The notes beneath the pieces are model-generated. The model was not told where the DNA came from and ran no database searches. It worked only from the letters and a program-made list of their open reading frames with translations. Shown in pieces: positions 1 through 5,458 of a DNA stretch of 5,458 nucleotides. The stretch is from CAZHHH01 sp964532085 (GTDB taxonomy: Bacteria; Bacteroidota; Bacteroidia; Bacteroidales; Marinilabiliaceae). The stretch spans positions 1 to 5,458 of the forward strand of contig CAZHHH010000161.1 in NCBI GenBank assembly GCA_964532085.1, written 5' to 3'. Each line of letters starts with the position of its first letter. Positions within the stretch are counted from its first letter, which is position 1. The translations under genes and the position numbers were made by a program.

Positions 1-21
1 GCTAAACATTATATGTTATAC

Positions 22-1416
22 TTATAGATGTATCACTTCGCCATAAGCAGCTGCGGCCGCTTCCATAACAGCTTCTGATAGTGTTGGATGTGGATGTACA
101 GTTTTAATTAGTTCATAACCAGTTGTTTCAAGTTTTCTTGCAGCAACAAGTTCAGCAATCATCTCTGTAACATTTGCACCAACCATATGTGCTCCAAGTA
201 GTTCTCCATATTTTGCATCAAAAATTAATTTGACAAAACCATCTGTATGTCCAGCAGCAGTTGCTTTTCCAGATGCTGAGAATGGGAATTTACCAACTTT
301 TAGTTCATATCCAGCTTTTTTAGCTGCGTCTTCTGTCATACCAACAGATGCAACCTCTGGAGATGTATATGTACAGCCAGGAATATTTCCATAGTCTAAT
401 GCTTCAGGAGTTTTACCAGCAATTTTTTCAACACAAATAATACCTTCTGCAGATGCAACGTGTGCCAAGGCTTGACCAGGAACTATATCACCAATTGCAT
501 AAATGCCTTTGACTGATGTTTGATAATATTCATCAACTTTGATTCTTCCGTTTTCAACAGTAACACCAGCTTCTTCTAAACCAATGTTTTCAATGTTTGG
601 AGTAATTCCAACAGCAGAAAGAACTACATCAGTTTCAATAGTAACTTCCTTGCCTTTTTTATCTTTAATATTAACTTTTACTTTCTTTCCAGAAGTGTCA
701 ACGGAGGTAACTTCAGCACCCACTTTTACATCAATACCTGATTTTTTGAACGAGCGCTCTAGTTGTTTAGATACTTCAGGGTCTTCAACTGGTACGATGT
801 TATCCATATATTCAACTAGAGTAACTTTTGTGCCAATTGTGCTATAGAAATAGGCAAACTCACTTCCAATAGCCCCTGAGCCAACAACAACCATTGATTC
901 TGGTTGTTTGTCAAGAGTTAAAGCTTCTCTGTAACCAATAACTTTTTTACCATCTTGTGGAAGATTTGGTAACTCTCGACTTCTTGCACCAGTTGCTAGC
1001 AAAATGCTAGTTGCTTCGTATGTTTTTGTAGAACCATCAGCTGCAGTAACAGCTACTTTTTTGTCTGACGTAAGTTTTCCTGTACCTTGAATAACTTCAA
1101 TTTTATTTTTTTTAAGTAAAAATTGAATTCCTTTACTCATATTGGCAGAAACATCACGACTTCGCTTAACCATCGCTGGTAAATCAGCTTTTGCTTCGTT
1201 AGAAAAAGTAATTCCATAATTTGATGCAGTATTTATATAATCAAAGACCTGCGCACTTTTTAATAAAGCTTTTGTAGGAATACATCCCCAGTTTAGACAG
1301 ATTCCACCAAGTTCAGCGCGCTCTACAATAGCAGTTTTCAAACCAAGTTGTGAGGCTCTAATGGCGGCTACATAACCACCTGGTCCACTTCCAATAACTA
1401 ATAAATCGTATTTCAT
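22..1416 (-). CDS. lpdA: Dihydrolipoyl dehydrogenase (E3 of 2-oxo acid dehydrogenase complexes)
   Basis: This 464-residue cytoplasmic flavoprotein reoxidises the dihydrolipoyl groups of pyruvate, 2-oxoglutarate or branched-chain dehydrogenase complexes (and possibly the glycine cleavage system), passing electrons through FAD to NAD+. The N-terminal FAD-binding Rossmann motif GSGPGG is at residues 9-14. The redox disulfide is C40/C45 in GGICLNWGCIPTK. ATGA is at 141-144, the NAD-binding motif GSGAIGSE at 179-186, and the second FAD motif ending in GD at 304-310. The C-terminal dimerisation domain carries the catalytic HPHPTLSE at 441-448, so H443 and E448 would be the acid-base dyad. Length is normal and all motifs are intact. 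The ATG at 1416 puts the FAD motif at the usual distance from the N-terminus. No lipoyl-domain fusion and no E1 or E2 gene is present in the window, so which complex it serves cannot be told. The next gene upstream on the same strand is 186 bp away, so it probably has its own promoter. Confidence 0.97.
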   Translation of the reverse strand: MKYDLLVIGSGPGGYVAAIRASQLGLKTAIVERAELGGICLNWGCIPTKALLKSAQVFDYINTASNYGITFSNEAKADLPAMVKRSRDVSANMSKGIQFLLKKNKIEVIQGTGKLTSDKKVAVTAADGSTKTYEATSILLATGARSRELPNLPQDGKKVIGYREALTLDKQPESMVVVGSGAIGSEFAYFYSTIGTKVTLVEYMDNIVPVEDPEVSKQLERSFKKSGIDVKVGAEVTSVDTSGKKVKVNIKDKKGKEVTIETDVVLSAVGITPNIENIGLEEAGVTVENGRIKVDEYYQTSVKGIYAIGDIVPGQALAHVASAEGIICVEKIAGKTPEALDYGNIPGCTYTSPEVASVGMTEDAAKKAGYELKVGKFPFSASGKATAAGHTDGFVKLIFDAKYGELLGAHMVGANVTEMIAELVAARKLETTGYELIKTVHPHPTLSEAVMEAAAAAYGEVIHL

Positions 1417-1602
1417 TTTATATAATGTTTTATATTTGTTACAAATATGAGTTTAAAATTAAAACTGAAATATAGCAATTTTTATGCTGTTTTTAAAATG
1501 TTTAAAATAACTTTTAATTGCGTTATATTTCAAACAAAAAAGTAGAACTTTGGTTCATAATTATTAAACACCTTTTGAATATTTTCGATTATAATTAAAT
1601 AA
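1417..1602. promoter_or_regulatory. Intergenic region upstream of lpdA with a 17-bp palindrome
   Basis: This is 186 bp of very AT-rich DNA between the end of the SpoU gene and the lpdA start. A 17-bp palindrome, ATATTTGT-T-ACAAATAT, occupies 1432-1448. On the minus strand its edge gives CATATTTG (1449 down to 1442), one mismatch from the Bacteroidota -7 box TAnnTTTG. That would place transcription start about 20 nt before the lpdA ATG. No TTG sits at a good -33 spacing; the nearest is 26 nt away. On the plus strand, TATATTTG (1431-1438) matches the box exactly but leads into no gene. TTTAAAAT occurs three times (1452-1459, 1492-1499, 1501-1508). No open reading frame or RNA gene is seen. Confidence 0.35.
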
Positions 1603-2130
1603 TCAGAAATTTATTTTTGCAGCCTCCCATAAAACTATACCGGCAGAGACAGAGATATTTAATGAGTGTTTTGTTCCAAACTGTGGTATTTCAATGGAAA
1701 AATCACACTTATCAATAACCTTTTGTTGAACACCTTTTACTTCATTTCCAAAAATTAAAGCATACTTTTCTTTGCTATCGAAATTGAATTTTTCTAATGA
1801 GATACTTGTGTCAACTTGCTCAATTGCTATAATTTTAAAATCTTCTTTTTTTAATTTCTCAATAGCATCTTCGGTGTTTTCATAATAGCTCCACTCAACG
1901 GTATCCTCTGCACCTAATGCTGTTTTGTGAATCTCATTATGGGGCGGAGTTGCTGTTATTCCACAAAGCATAATAGAATGCAATTTAAAAGCATCTGCAG
2001 TTCTAAATACACTACCGATATTATTTAAACTTCTTATGTTGTCAAGAATAACAACAATATTATTTTTAGAAATTCTCTTGTATTCATTAGGTGTTAACCT
2101 GTTTAGTTCTGTTATTTTTAATTTTCGCAC
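1603..2130 (-). CDS. SpoU/TrmH-family RNA 2'-O-ribose methyltransferase
   Basis: This 175-residue protein consists almost entirely of a SPOUT (alpha/beta-knot) methyltransferase domain, which uses S-adenosylmethionine to methylate a ribose 2'-OH in tRNA or rRNA. All three SpoU motifs are visible. Motif 1 is NNIGSVFRTADAF at 36-48, with R43 as the likely catalytic arginine. Motif 2 is ALIFGNEVKGV at 124-134. Motif 3 is IEIPQFGTKHSLNISVSAG at about 146-164, which forms the knotted SAM site. There is no N-terminal L30e-like substrate-binding domain as in RlmB or TsnR, and no long C-terminal extension as in TrmH of E. coli. It is therefore a minimal SpoU protein like TrmL. The substrate cannot be assigned from sequence. 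It is divergent from sucC across a 151-bp gap, starts with ATG and ends with TGA. Confidence is high for the family and low for the target. Confidence 0.92.
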   Translation of the reverse strand: MRKLKITELNRLTPNEYKRISKNNIVVILDNIRSLNNIGSVFRTADAFKLHSIMLCGITATPPHNEIHKTALGAEDTVEWSYYENTEDAIEKLKKEDFKIIAIEQVDTSISLEKFNFDSKEKYALIFGNEVKGVQQKVIDKCDFSIEIPQFGTKHSLNISVSAGIVLWEAAKINF

Positions 2131-2281
2131 TTTTTTGTATTTTTAGACAATAAAGATACAAATTAAAGAGGTTTGTTTCATTTTTTTCAATAACTTGAAA
2201 GATAATTCTAAAATAATATTGAACCATCACCATTAGAAGTTGGTTAATAAATGTGAAATTAGTTAACTAAAATGTGGCTTT
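2131..2281. promoter_or_regulatory. Divergent intergenic region between the SpoU methyltransferase gene and sucC
   Basis: These 151 bp must hold the promoters for both directions. For the minus strand, a weak Bacteroidota-style -7 box is read from 2166 down to 2159 (TTAATTTG, one mismatch to TAnnTTTG). A TTG at 2190-2188 lies 21 nt further upstream. For sucC, the best match is TAATATTG at 2214-2221 (one mismatch), with TTG at 2195-2197 at a rather short 16-nt spacing. A second one-mismatch box, TAAATGTG, is at 2248-2255 but has no good partner. The region also holds a perfect 12-bp palindrome close to the sucC start, described separately. No Shine-Dalgarno sequence precedes sucC. That these boxes are used is inference. 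Confidence 0.4.
2259..2270. promoter_or_regulatory. Perfect 12-bp palindrome TTAGTTAACTAA upstream of sucC (operator candidate)
   Basis: TTAGTTAACTAA reads identically on both strands and ends 11 nt before the sucC ATG. It lies between two direct copies of AAATGTG (2249-2255 and 2270-2276) spaced 21 bp apart, close to two helical turns. This geometry would suit a dimeric repressor or an mRNA structure near the start codon. In DNA this AT-rich it could also be chance. I know no regulator with this site. Confidence 0.25.
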
Positions 2282-3469
2282 ATGAATATTCATGAATATC
2301 AAGCAAAGGAAATTTTAAATAGTTTTGGCGTATCTATTCAAAGAGGATATGTAGCAATAAATAAAGAAGAGGCTGTTGAAAAAGCTAAACAATTAAACCA
2401 AGAAACAGGGACAGAGTGGTGGGTTATAAAGGCTCAAGTCCATGCTGGCGGAAGAGGAAAAGGTGGGGGAGTAAAACTCGCAAAAAATCTAGATGAGGTA
2501 AAAAGCATCTCTTCCGATATTATTGGGATGAACTTAGTAACCCCGCAAACTGGAGAACAAGGGAAAACTGTGCATCAGGTGTTAATTGCTGAGGATGTTT
2601 ATTATCCTGGACCGTCTGAAAAGGCAGAATATTATGTAAGTATTTTATTAGATAGAAACAGTTCTAAAAATGTAATTGTTTACTCTTCTGAGGGTGGGAT
2701 GGATATTGAGGAGGTTGCAGAAGCTACGCCAGATAAAATATATAAAGAGATAATTGAGCCAGGAATTGGTTTACAGCAATTTCAATTGAAGAAAATAGTT
2801 CATAAGTTAGGTTTACAGGGTAGTGTTGCTGGTGAAATGGGCAAATTTATAAGTGGACTTTATAAAGCTTATGAATCGATAGATGCTTCTTTAATTGAAG
2901 TAAATCCAGTTTTAAAAACATCTGATGATAAAATTCTTGCAGTTGATGCAAAAGTAAATATTGATGATAATGCACTATATAGACAGCCAGATATTTTTAA
3001 ACTTAGAGATATACGTGAGGAAGACCCTGCGGAAATTAAAGCTAGTGAGTTTGATTTAAACTTTGTTAAGCTTGATGGAAATGTTGGCTGTATGGTTAAT
3101 GGTGCAGGTTTGGCAATGGCAACTATGGATATTATCAAACTTTCGGGTGGCGAGCCTGCAAACTTCTTAGATGTTGGGGGTGGTGCAAGTGCCGAAACTG
3201 TAGAGGCTGGATTGAAGATTATCTTAGAGGATGAAAATGTAAAAGTTATTTTGATTAATATCTTTGGCGGAATTGTTCGATGCGATAGAGTAGCTAACGG
3301 AGTTGTTGAAGCGTATAAGAATATTGGAGAAATAAATGTACCAATTATTGTTAGATTACAAGGTACTAATGCAGAAGAGGGTAAAGAAGTTATTGATAAT
3401 TCTGGATTAAAAGTTTATTCAGCAATAACTTTGCAAGAGGCTGCTAATTTGGTTAAGGAGTTAGTATAA
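2282..3469 (+). CDS. sucC: Succinyl-CoA ligase (ADP-forming) beta subunit
   Basis: This is the beta subunit of succinyl-CoA synthetase. With the alpha subunit SucD it converts succinyl-CoA, phosphate and ADP (or GDP) to succinate, CoA and nucleoside triphosphate in the TCA cycle. At 395 residues it is close to the family's usual 385-400. It opens with the standard MNIHEYQAKEIL. The ATP-grasp domain has the nucleotide loop KAQVHAGGRGKGG at 50-62 and the metal-site residues EVNP (206-209, N208) and D222 in LAVDAKVN. The C-terminal CoA-ligase domain shows NGAGLAMATMD (273-283), FLDVGGGA (295-302) and NIFGGIVRCD (326-335). The catalytic phosphohistidine belongs to SucD, which is not next to it: the next gene is nfo, 12 nt downstream. 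SucD must therefore be encoded elsewhere. From memory, unlinked sucC and sucD is common in parts of Bacteroidota. Nucleotide preference (ADP versus GDP) is inferred only from similarity. Confidence 0.97.
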   Translation: MNIHEYQAKEILNSFGVSIQRGYVAINKEEAVEKAKQLNQETGTEWWVIKAQVHAGGRGKGGGVKLAKNLDEVKSISSDIIGMNLVTPQTGEQGKTVHQVLIAEDVYYPGPSEKAEYYVSILLDRNSSKNVIVYSSEGGMDIEEVAEATPDKIYKEIIEPGIGLQQFQLKKIVHKLGLQGSVAGEMGKFISGLYKAYESIDASLIEVNPVLKTSDDKILAVDAKVNIDDNALYRQPDIFKLRDIREEDPAEIKASEFDLNFVKLDGNVGCMVNGAGLAMATMDIIKLSGGEPANFLDVGGGASAETVEAGLKIILEDENVKVILINIFGGIVRCDRVANGVVEAYKNIGEINVPIIVRLQGTNAEEGKEVIDNSGLKVYSAITLQEAANLVKELV

Positions 3470-3481
3470 TAATTAAAGTAA

Positions 3482-4336
3482 ATGATAGAAAATATATTTG
3501 TTGGAGCTCATGTGAGTGCAGCTGGTGGAGTTGAGAATGCACCATTAAATGCAAAAGAAATCGGGGCGAACGCATTTGCACTTTTTACAAAAAATCAACG
3601 TCAATGGGTAGCAAAACCTTTGACAGAATCAAATATTGAGAAGTTTAAACAGAATGTTGTAGAAAATGGTTTTAGTTTTGACCATATTTTGCCTCACGAT
3701 AGCTACTTGATTAATTTAGGACATCCTGAAACAGAGGCTTTAGAAAAATCTAGAGCCGCTTTTTTAGATGAGATGCAAAGATGTGAACAGTTGGGCTTGA
3801 AATTACTGAATTTTCATCCAGGAAGCCATTTGCGTAAAGTGTCTGAGAGTGAATGTTTGAAAACTATTGCAGAGTCGATAAATATTGTCTTAGACAAAAC
3901 AGAAGGTGTTACGGCTGTTATAGAAAACACAGCTGGCCAAGGTTCTAATGTGGGATATAAATTTGAGCAATTAGCTGAGATTATTGATCAAGTTGAGGAT
4001 AAGTCTAGAGTTGGTGTTTGTATTGATACTTGTCATGCTTTTACTGCAGGATATGATTTTGCAAGCATTGAGAAATATGATGATATCTGGAATGAATTTG
4101 ATAAAATTGTAGGCGCTCCTTTTTTAAAAGGTATTCATTTGAATGATAGTAAAAAAGAACTTGGTTCACGAGTTGATAGACATGATAGTCTGGGAGAGGG
4201 ATTTATAGGAATTGATTTTTTCAAACTTTTGATGAAAGATGAAAGAGTTAAAAATATTCCAATAATTTTAGAAACACCAAAACCTGAGATATGGGCTGAT
4301 GAGATAAGCTTATTAAGAGAGTTTTCTATGAAGTAA
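3482..4336 (+). CDS. nfo: Deoxyribonuclease IV (AP endonuclease, EndoIV family)
   Basis: This 284-residue zinc-dependent AP endonuclease cleaves DNA 5' to abasic sites and removes 3'-blocking groups during base-excision repair. It is a single TIM barrel (AP endonuclease 2 family). All nine trinuclear-zinc ligands known from E. coli EndoIV can be lined up at a constant offset of +3. They are H72 (LPHDSYLINL), H112 (NFHPGSH), E148 (IENTAGQG), D182 and H185 (IDTCHAF), H219 (HLNDSK), D232 and H234 (VDRHDSLGEG) and E264 (LETP). The N-terminal GAHVSAAGG at 8-16 is the usual family opening, which supports the ATG at 3482. Length is normal. The gene follows sucC by 12 nt with no visible terminator, so it is probably cotranscribed. 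The link between a repair enzyme and a TCA enzyme is likely one of gene order rather than function. No damage-response operator is visible in front of it. Confidence 0.96.
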   Translation: MIENIFVGAHVSAAGGVENAPLNAKEIGANAFALFTKNQRQWVAKPLTESNIEKFKQNVVENGFSFDHILPHDSYLINLGHPETEALEKSRAAFLDEMQRCEQLGLKLLNFHPGSHLRKVSESECLKTIAESINIVLDKTEGVTAVIENTAGQGSNVGYKFEQLAEIIDQVEDKSRVGVCIDTCHAFTAGYDFASIEKYDDIWNEFDKIVGAPFLKGIHLNDSKKELGSRVDRHDSLGEGFIGIDFFKLLMKDERVKNIPIILETPKPEIWADEISLLREFSMK

Positions 4337-4395
4337 ATATTTTGGCTTGATATTTGAATAGTATTAGTCAAGTATTAACTAAAATGTTGTTGGAT

Positions 4396-4986
4396 ATGAG
4401 GTTACTTAATTTATTTATTCTGGTTATTTTATTATCTACACAAATTAATGCACAAAATTCAGTTGTAGATGATAGAAGTTTTGTAATGGGAAAAATAATT
4501 GATGGTGATACTATTCCTCATGTGATGTTGAGAGAAGTTACTGTTATTCCGCCTTGGAAATTTAAATCAAAGCAAGAAGAACGTCATTACGGTAGATTGC
4601 TTGTTAATATTAAAAAGACATTGCCTTATGCTCGAATGGCTGGAAATAAGATAGATGAGATTAATAGAAATCTATCTTTAATTGAGAATGAAAAAGAACA
4701 GACTAGATATTTGAAAGAGGCTGAAAGAGAGCTTTTTAAGGAGTTTGAAACACCTTTAAGACGTTTGACAATATCACAAGGAAGAATGTTAATTCGTTTG
4801 ATTGACAGAGAGACAGGTGCAACAAGTTATGAACTAATAAAAGAATATAAAGGTGGTGTACCCGCTTTCTTTTGGCAAGGAATTGCTCGAATTTTTGGTT
4901 CGAACTTAAAAGACCAATATGATGCTCAAAAAGATGATAAAATGGTGGAGCATATTATAACTCTGTTGGATAATGGTATGTTATAA
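4396..4986 (+). CDS. DUF4294-type secreted protein of unknown function
   Basis: No biochemical role is known to me for this family, which I recognise as DUF4294 of Bacteroidota. From the ATG at 4396 the product is 196 residues. Residues 1-19 look like a signal peptide: an Arg, a hydrophobic run through LLNLFILVILL, then a probable cleavage after INA before Q20. The mature part has GDTIPHVMLREVTV (37-50), KTLPYAR (74-80), a charged helical stretch (about 86-120) and a conserved-looking C-terminal block. That block includes LTISQGRMLIRLIDRETG (124-141) and YKGGVPAFFWQGIARIFG (151-168). There is no lipobox cysteine and no further membrane segment, so a soluble periplasmic protein is the simplest reading. 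An in-frame ATG at 4384 and a TTG at 4354 could extend it. I prefer 4396 because it gives the cleanest signal peptide, but 4384 is possible. The gene begins about 60 nt after nfo in the same direction and probably ends the sucC operon. Confidence 0.8.
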   Translation: MRLLNLFILVILLSTQINAQNSVVDDRSFVMGKIIDGDTIPHVMLREVTVIPPWKFKSKQEERHYGRLLVNIKKTLPYARMAGNKIDEINRNLSLIENEKEQTRYLKEAERELFKEFETPLRRLTISQGRMLIRLIDRETGATSYELIKEYKGGVPAFFWQGIARIFGSNLKDQYDAQKDDKMVEHIITLLDNGML

Positions 4987-5199
4987 GTTTTATGGTGAGC
5001 CAATTTACTTAGAATATCATTAAAAATAAATACTATCTTACAAGAGTATCTCGTTTTTTACAATTAAAAAAAAACTAATGAAAAAGATTTTTTCCACAGA
5101 AAAATATCCTAACTATAATATTTAGTTATCATCTTGAGTTCCGCATTGGGACACCCAGAAATAGATGAACATTTTGATATTTATCTTATTTATCATATT
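4987..5199. other. AT-rich intergenic stretch without a recognisable gene
   Basis: After the DUF4294 stop codon there are about 210 bp in which I see no gene. The stretch holds homopolymer A and T runs (5054-5059, 5066-5074, 5088-5093), which can pair weakly with each other. It also holds an AT-only-looped inverted repeat, TAACTA (5110-5115) with TAGTTA (5123-5128). None is a clear intrinsic terminator, because no GC-containing stem is followed by a T run. Transcription of the sucC operon may still end here, using the weak oligo(A)/oligo(T) structure around 5053-5094. Confidence 0.4.
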
Positions 5200-5439
5200 C
5201 AACCCACTTTGGGGTTGGTTTGTATTGGGTTATCTACCCCGCAATAAATTACGGGGTTATCTATATTTAACCCCATTCGCCGCGCCTAGCCTCTGGCAAG
5301 GGGGTGATTTTCAATACGCTAAATTCAACTATGCAAAAAGCACGTTATCTATATCAACACCGAATGGTGTTATATGTTATTAACCCCATAATTCATTATG
5401 GGGTTAGTGATCTCTTAACACCAACCCTGTAGTGGGTTG
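5200..5439. repeat. Array of six related short hairpins (REP/MITE-like element, unclassified)
   Basis: Six inverted repeats follow each other within 240 bp. A has arms CAACCC/GGGTTG at 5200-5205/5212-5217. B has ACCCCG/CGGGGT at 5236-5241/5252-5257. C has ACCCC/GGGGT at 5270-5274/5301-5305, with a possible inner GCC/GGC at 5289-5297. D has AACACC/GGTGTT at 5356-5361/5366-5371. E has an 11-bp stem at 5381-5391/5396-5406. F has CAACCC/GGGTTG at 5422-5427/5434-5439. The arms share an AACCC-type core while the loops differ. A and F, the outermost pair, have identical arms. The linker GTTATCTA appears just before B (5229-5236), C (5256-5266, extended to GTTATCTATAT) and D (5344-5354, also extended). 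The tract is richer in GC than the DNA around it. It resembles palindromic repeats associated with tyrosine transposases, but no transposase lies in the window. Confidence 0.65.
5381..5406. repeat. Perfect 11-bp hairpin, TTCA loop (strongest unit of the array)
   Basis: TAACCCCATAA pairs perfectly with TTATGGGGTTA around a four-base TTCA loop (5392-5395). A further G-U pair (5380/5407) and an A-T pair (5379/5408) can extend the stem to 13 pairs. It is too regular to be chance and should fold in either strand. No T run follows on the plus strand, so it is a poor match to an intrinsic terminator. It fits better as a unit of the surrounding repeat array, though it could also block exonucleases or end transcripts. 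Confidence 0.7.
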
Positions 5440-5458
5440 TACTAATAGTAATATTTTG

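Noticed and set aside
5..17. AACAT/ATGTT inverted repeat just after lpdA as a terminator
   Set aside because: It has a 5-bp stem with no GC core and sits at the window edge, so the downstream sequence needed to judge it is missing.
539..847. Plus-strand open frame inside lpdA
   Set aside because: It is antisense to an intact gene with complete catalytic motifs. Its Ser/Thr/Phe-rich translation looks like a shadow frame.
1587..1604. GATTAT/ATAATC inverted repeat at the end of the SpoU gene as a terminator
   Set aside because: The stem is only 6 bp and mostly AT, and no T run follows it on the minus strand.
2869..3138. Minus-strand open frame inside sucC
   Set aside because: It lies wholly within the conserved ligase region of sucC and has no recognisable domain.
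4135..4371. Minus-strand open frame over the end of nfo
   Set aside because: It is antisense to the zinc-ligand region of nfo and its translation shows no domain.
4354..4395. N-terminal extension of the DUF4294 gene from a TTG at 4354
   Set aside because: TTG starts are uncommon in this group, and the extension would put 14 polar residues before an otherwise standard signal peptide.
5165..5383. 72-codon plus-strand open frame at the right end
   Set aside because: Its sequence is made of the palindromic arms and linkers of the hairpin array, and there is no sign of a domain. The hydrophobic N-terminus comes from AT-rich DNA. I do not call it a gene.
5200..5439. CRISPR array
   Set aside because: Repeat units are short, imperfect and palindromic with irregular spacing, and no constant-length spacers are present.

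Overview
The window looks like a piece of a low-GC Bacteroidota chromosome. Supporting signs are an AT-rich sequence, no convincing Shine-Dalgarno sites before the genes, a DUF4294-type secreted protein (a family I know essentially from Bacteroidota), and a succinyl-CoA ligase beta gene that is not followed by its alpha subunit. I cannot fix the family or genus from sequence alone.

Layout: on the left, two minus-strand genes. They are a dihydrolipoyl dehydrogenase (lpdA, 22-1416) and, upstream of it, a small SpoU/TrmH-type RNA 2'-O-ribose methyltransferase (1603-2130). A 151-bp divergent intergenic region (2131-2281) separates these from a plus-strand cluster. The cluster holds sucC (succinyl-CoA ligase beta subunit, 2282-3469), nfo (deoxyribonuclease IV, 3482-4336, 12 nt after sucC) and a DUF4294 signal-peptide protein (about 4396-4986). 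Tight spacing and common orientation suggest one transcript. The right end (4987-5458) has no credible gene. It holds an AT-rich stretch followed by an array of six short hairpins with related arms (5200-5439).

Function: lpdA and sucC both serve central carbon metabolism. Lpd is the E3 of 2-oxo acid dehydrogenase complexes, and SucCD converts the succinyl-CoA made by one of those complexes. They are divergently transcribed and so not an operon. nfo belongs to base-excision repair, and the DUF4294 protein is an uncharacterised envelope protein. The protein-coding part is ordinary housekeeping DNA.

The least explained part is the hairpin array. Stem arms of the AACCCC/GGGGTT type recur with different loops, and a short linker, GTTATCTA(TAT), lies just before three of the stems. 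It resembles a REP/MITE-type repeat element, but I cannot show that it is repeated elsewhere or what mobilises it.
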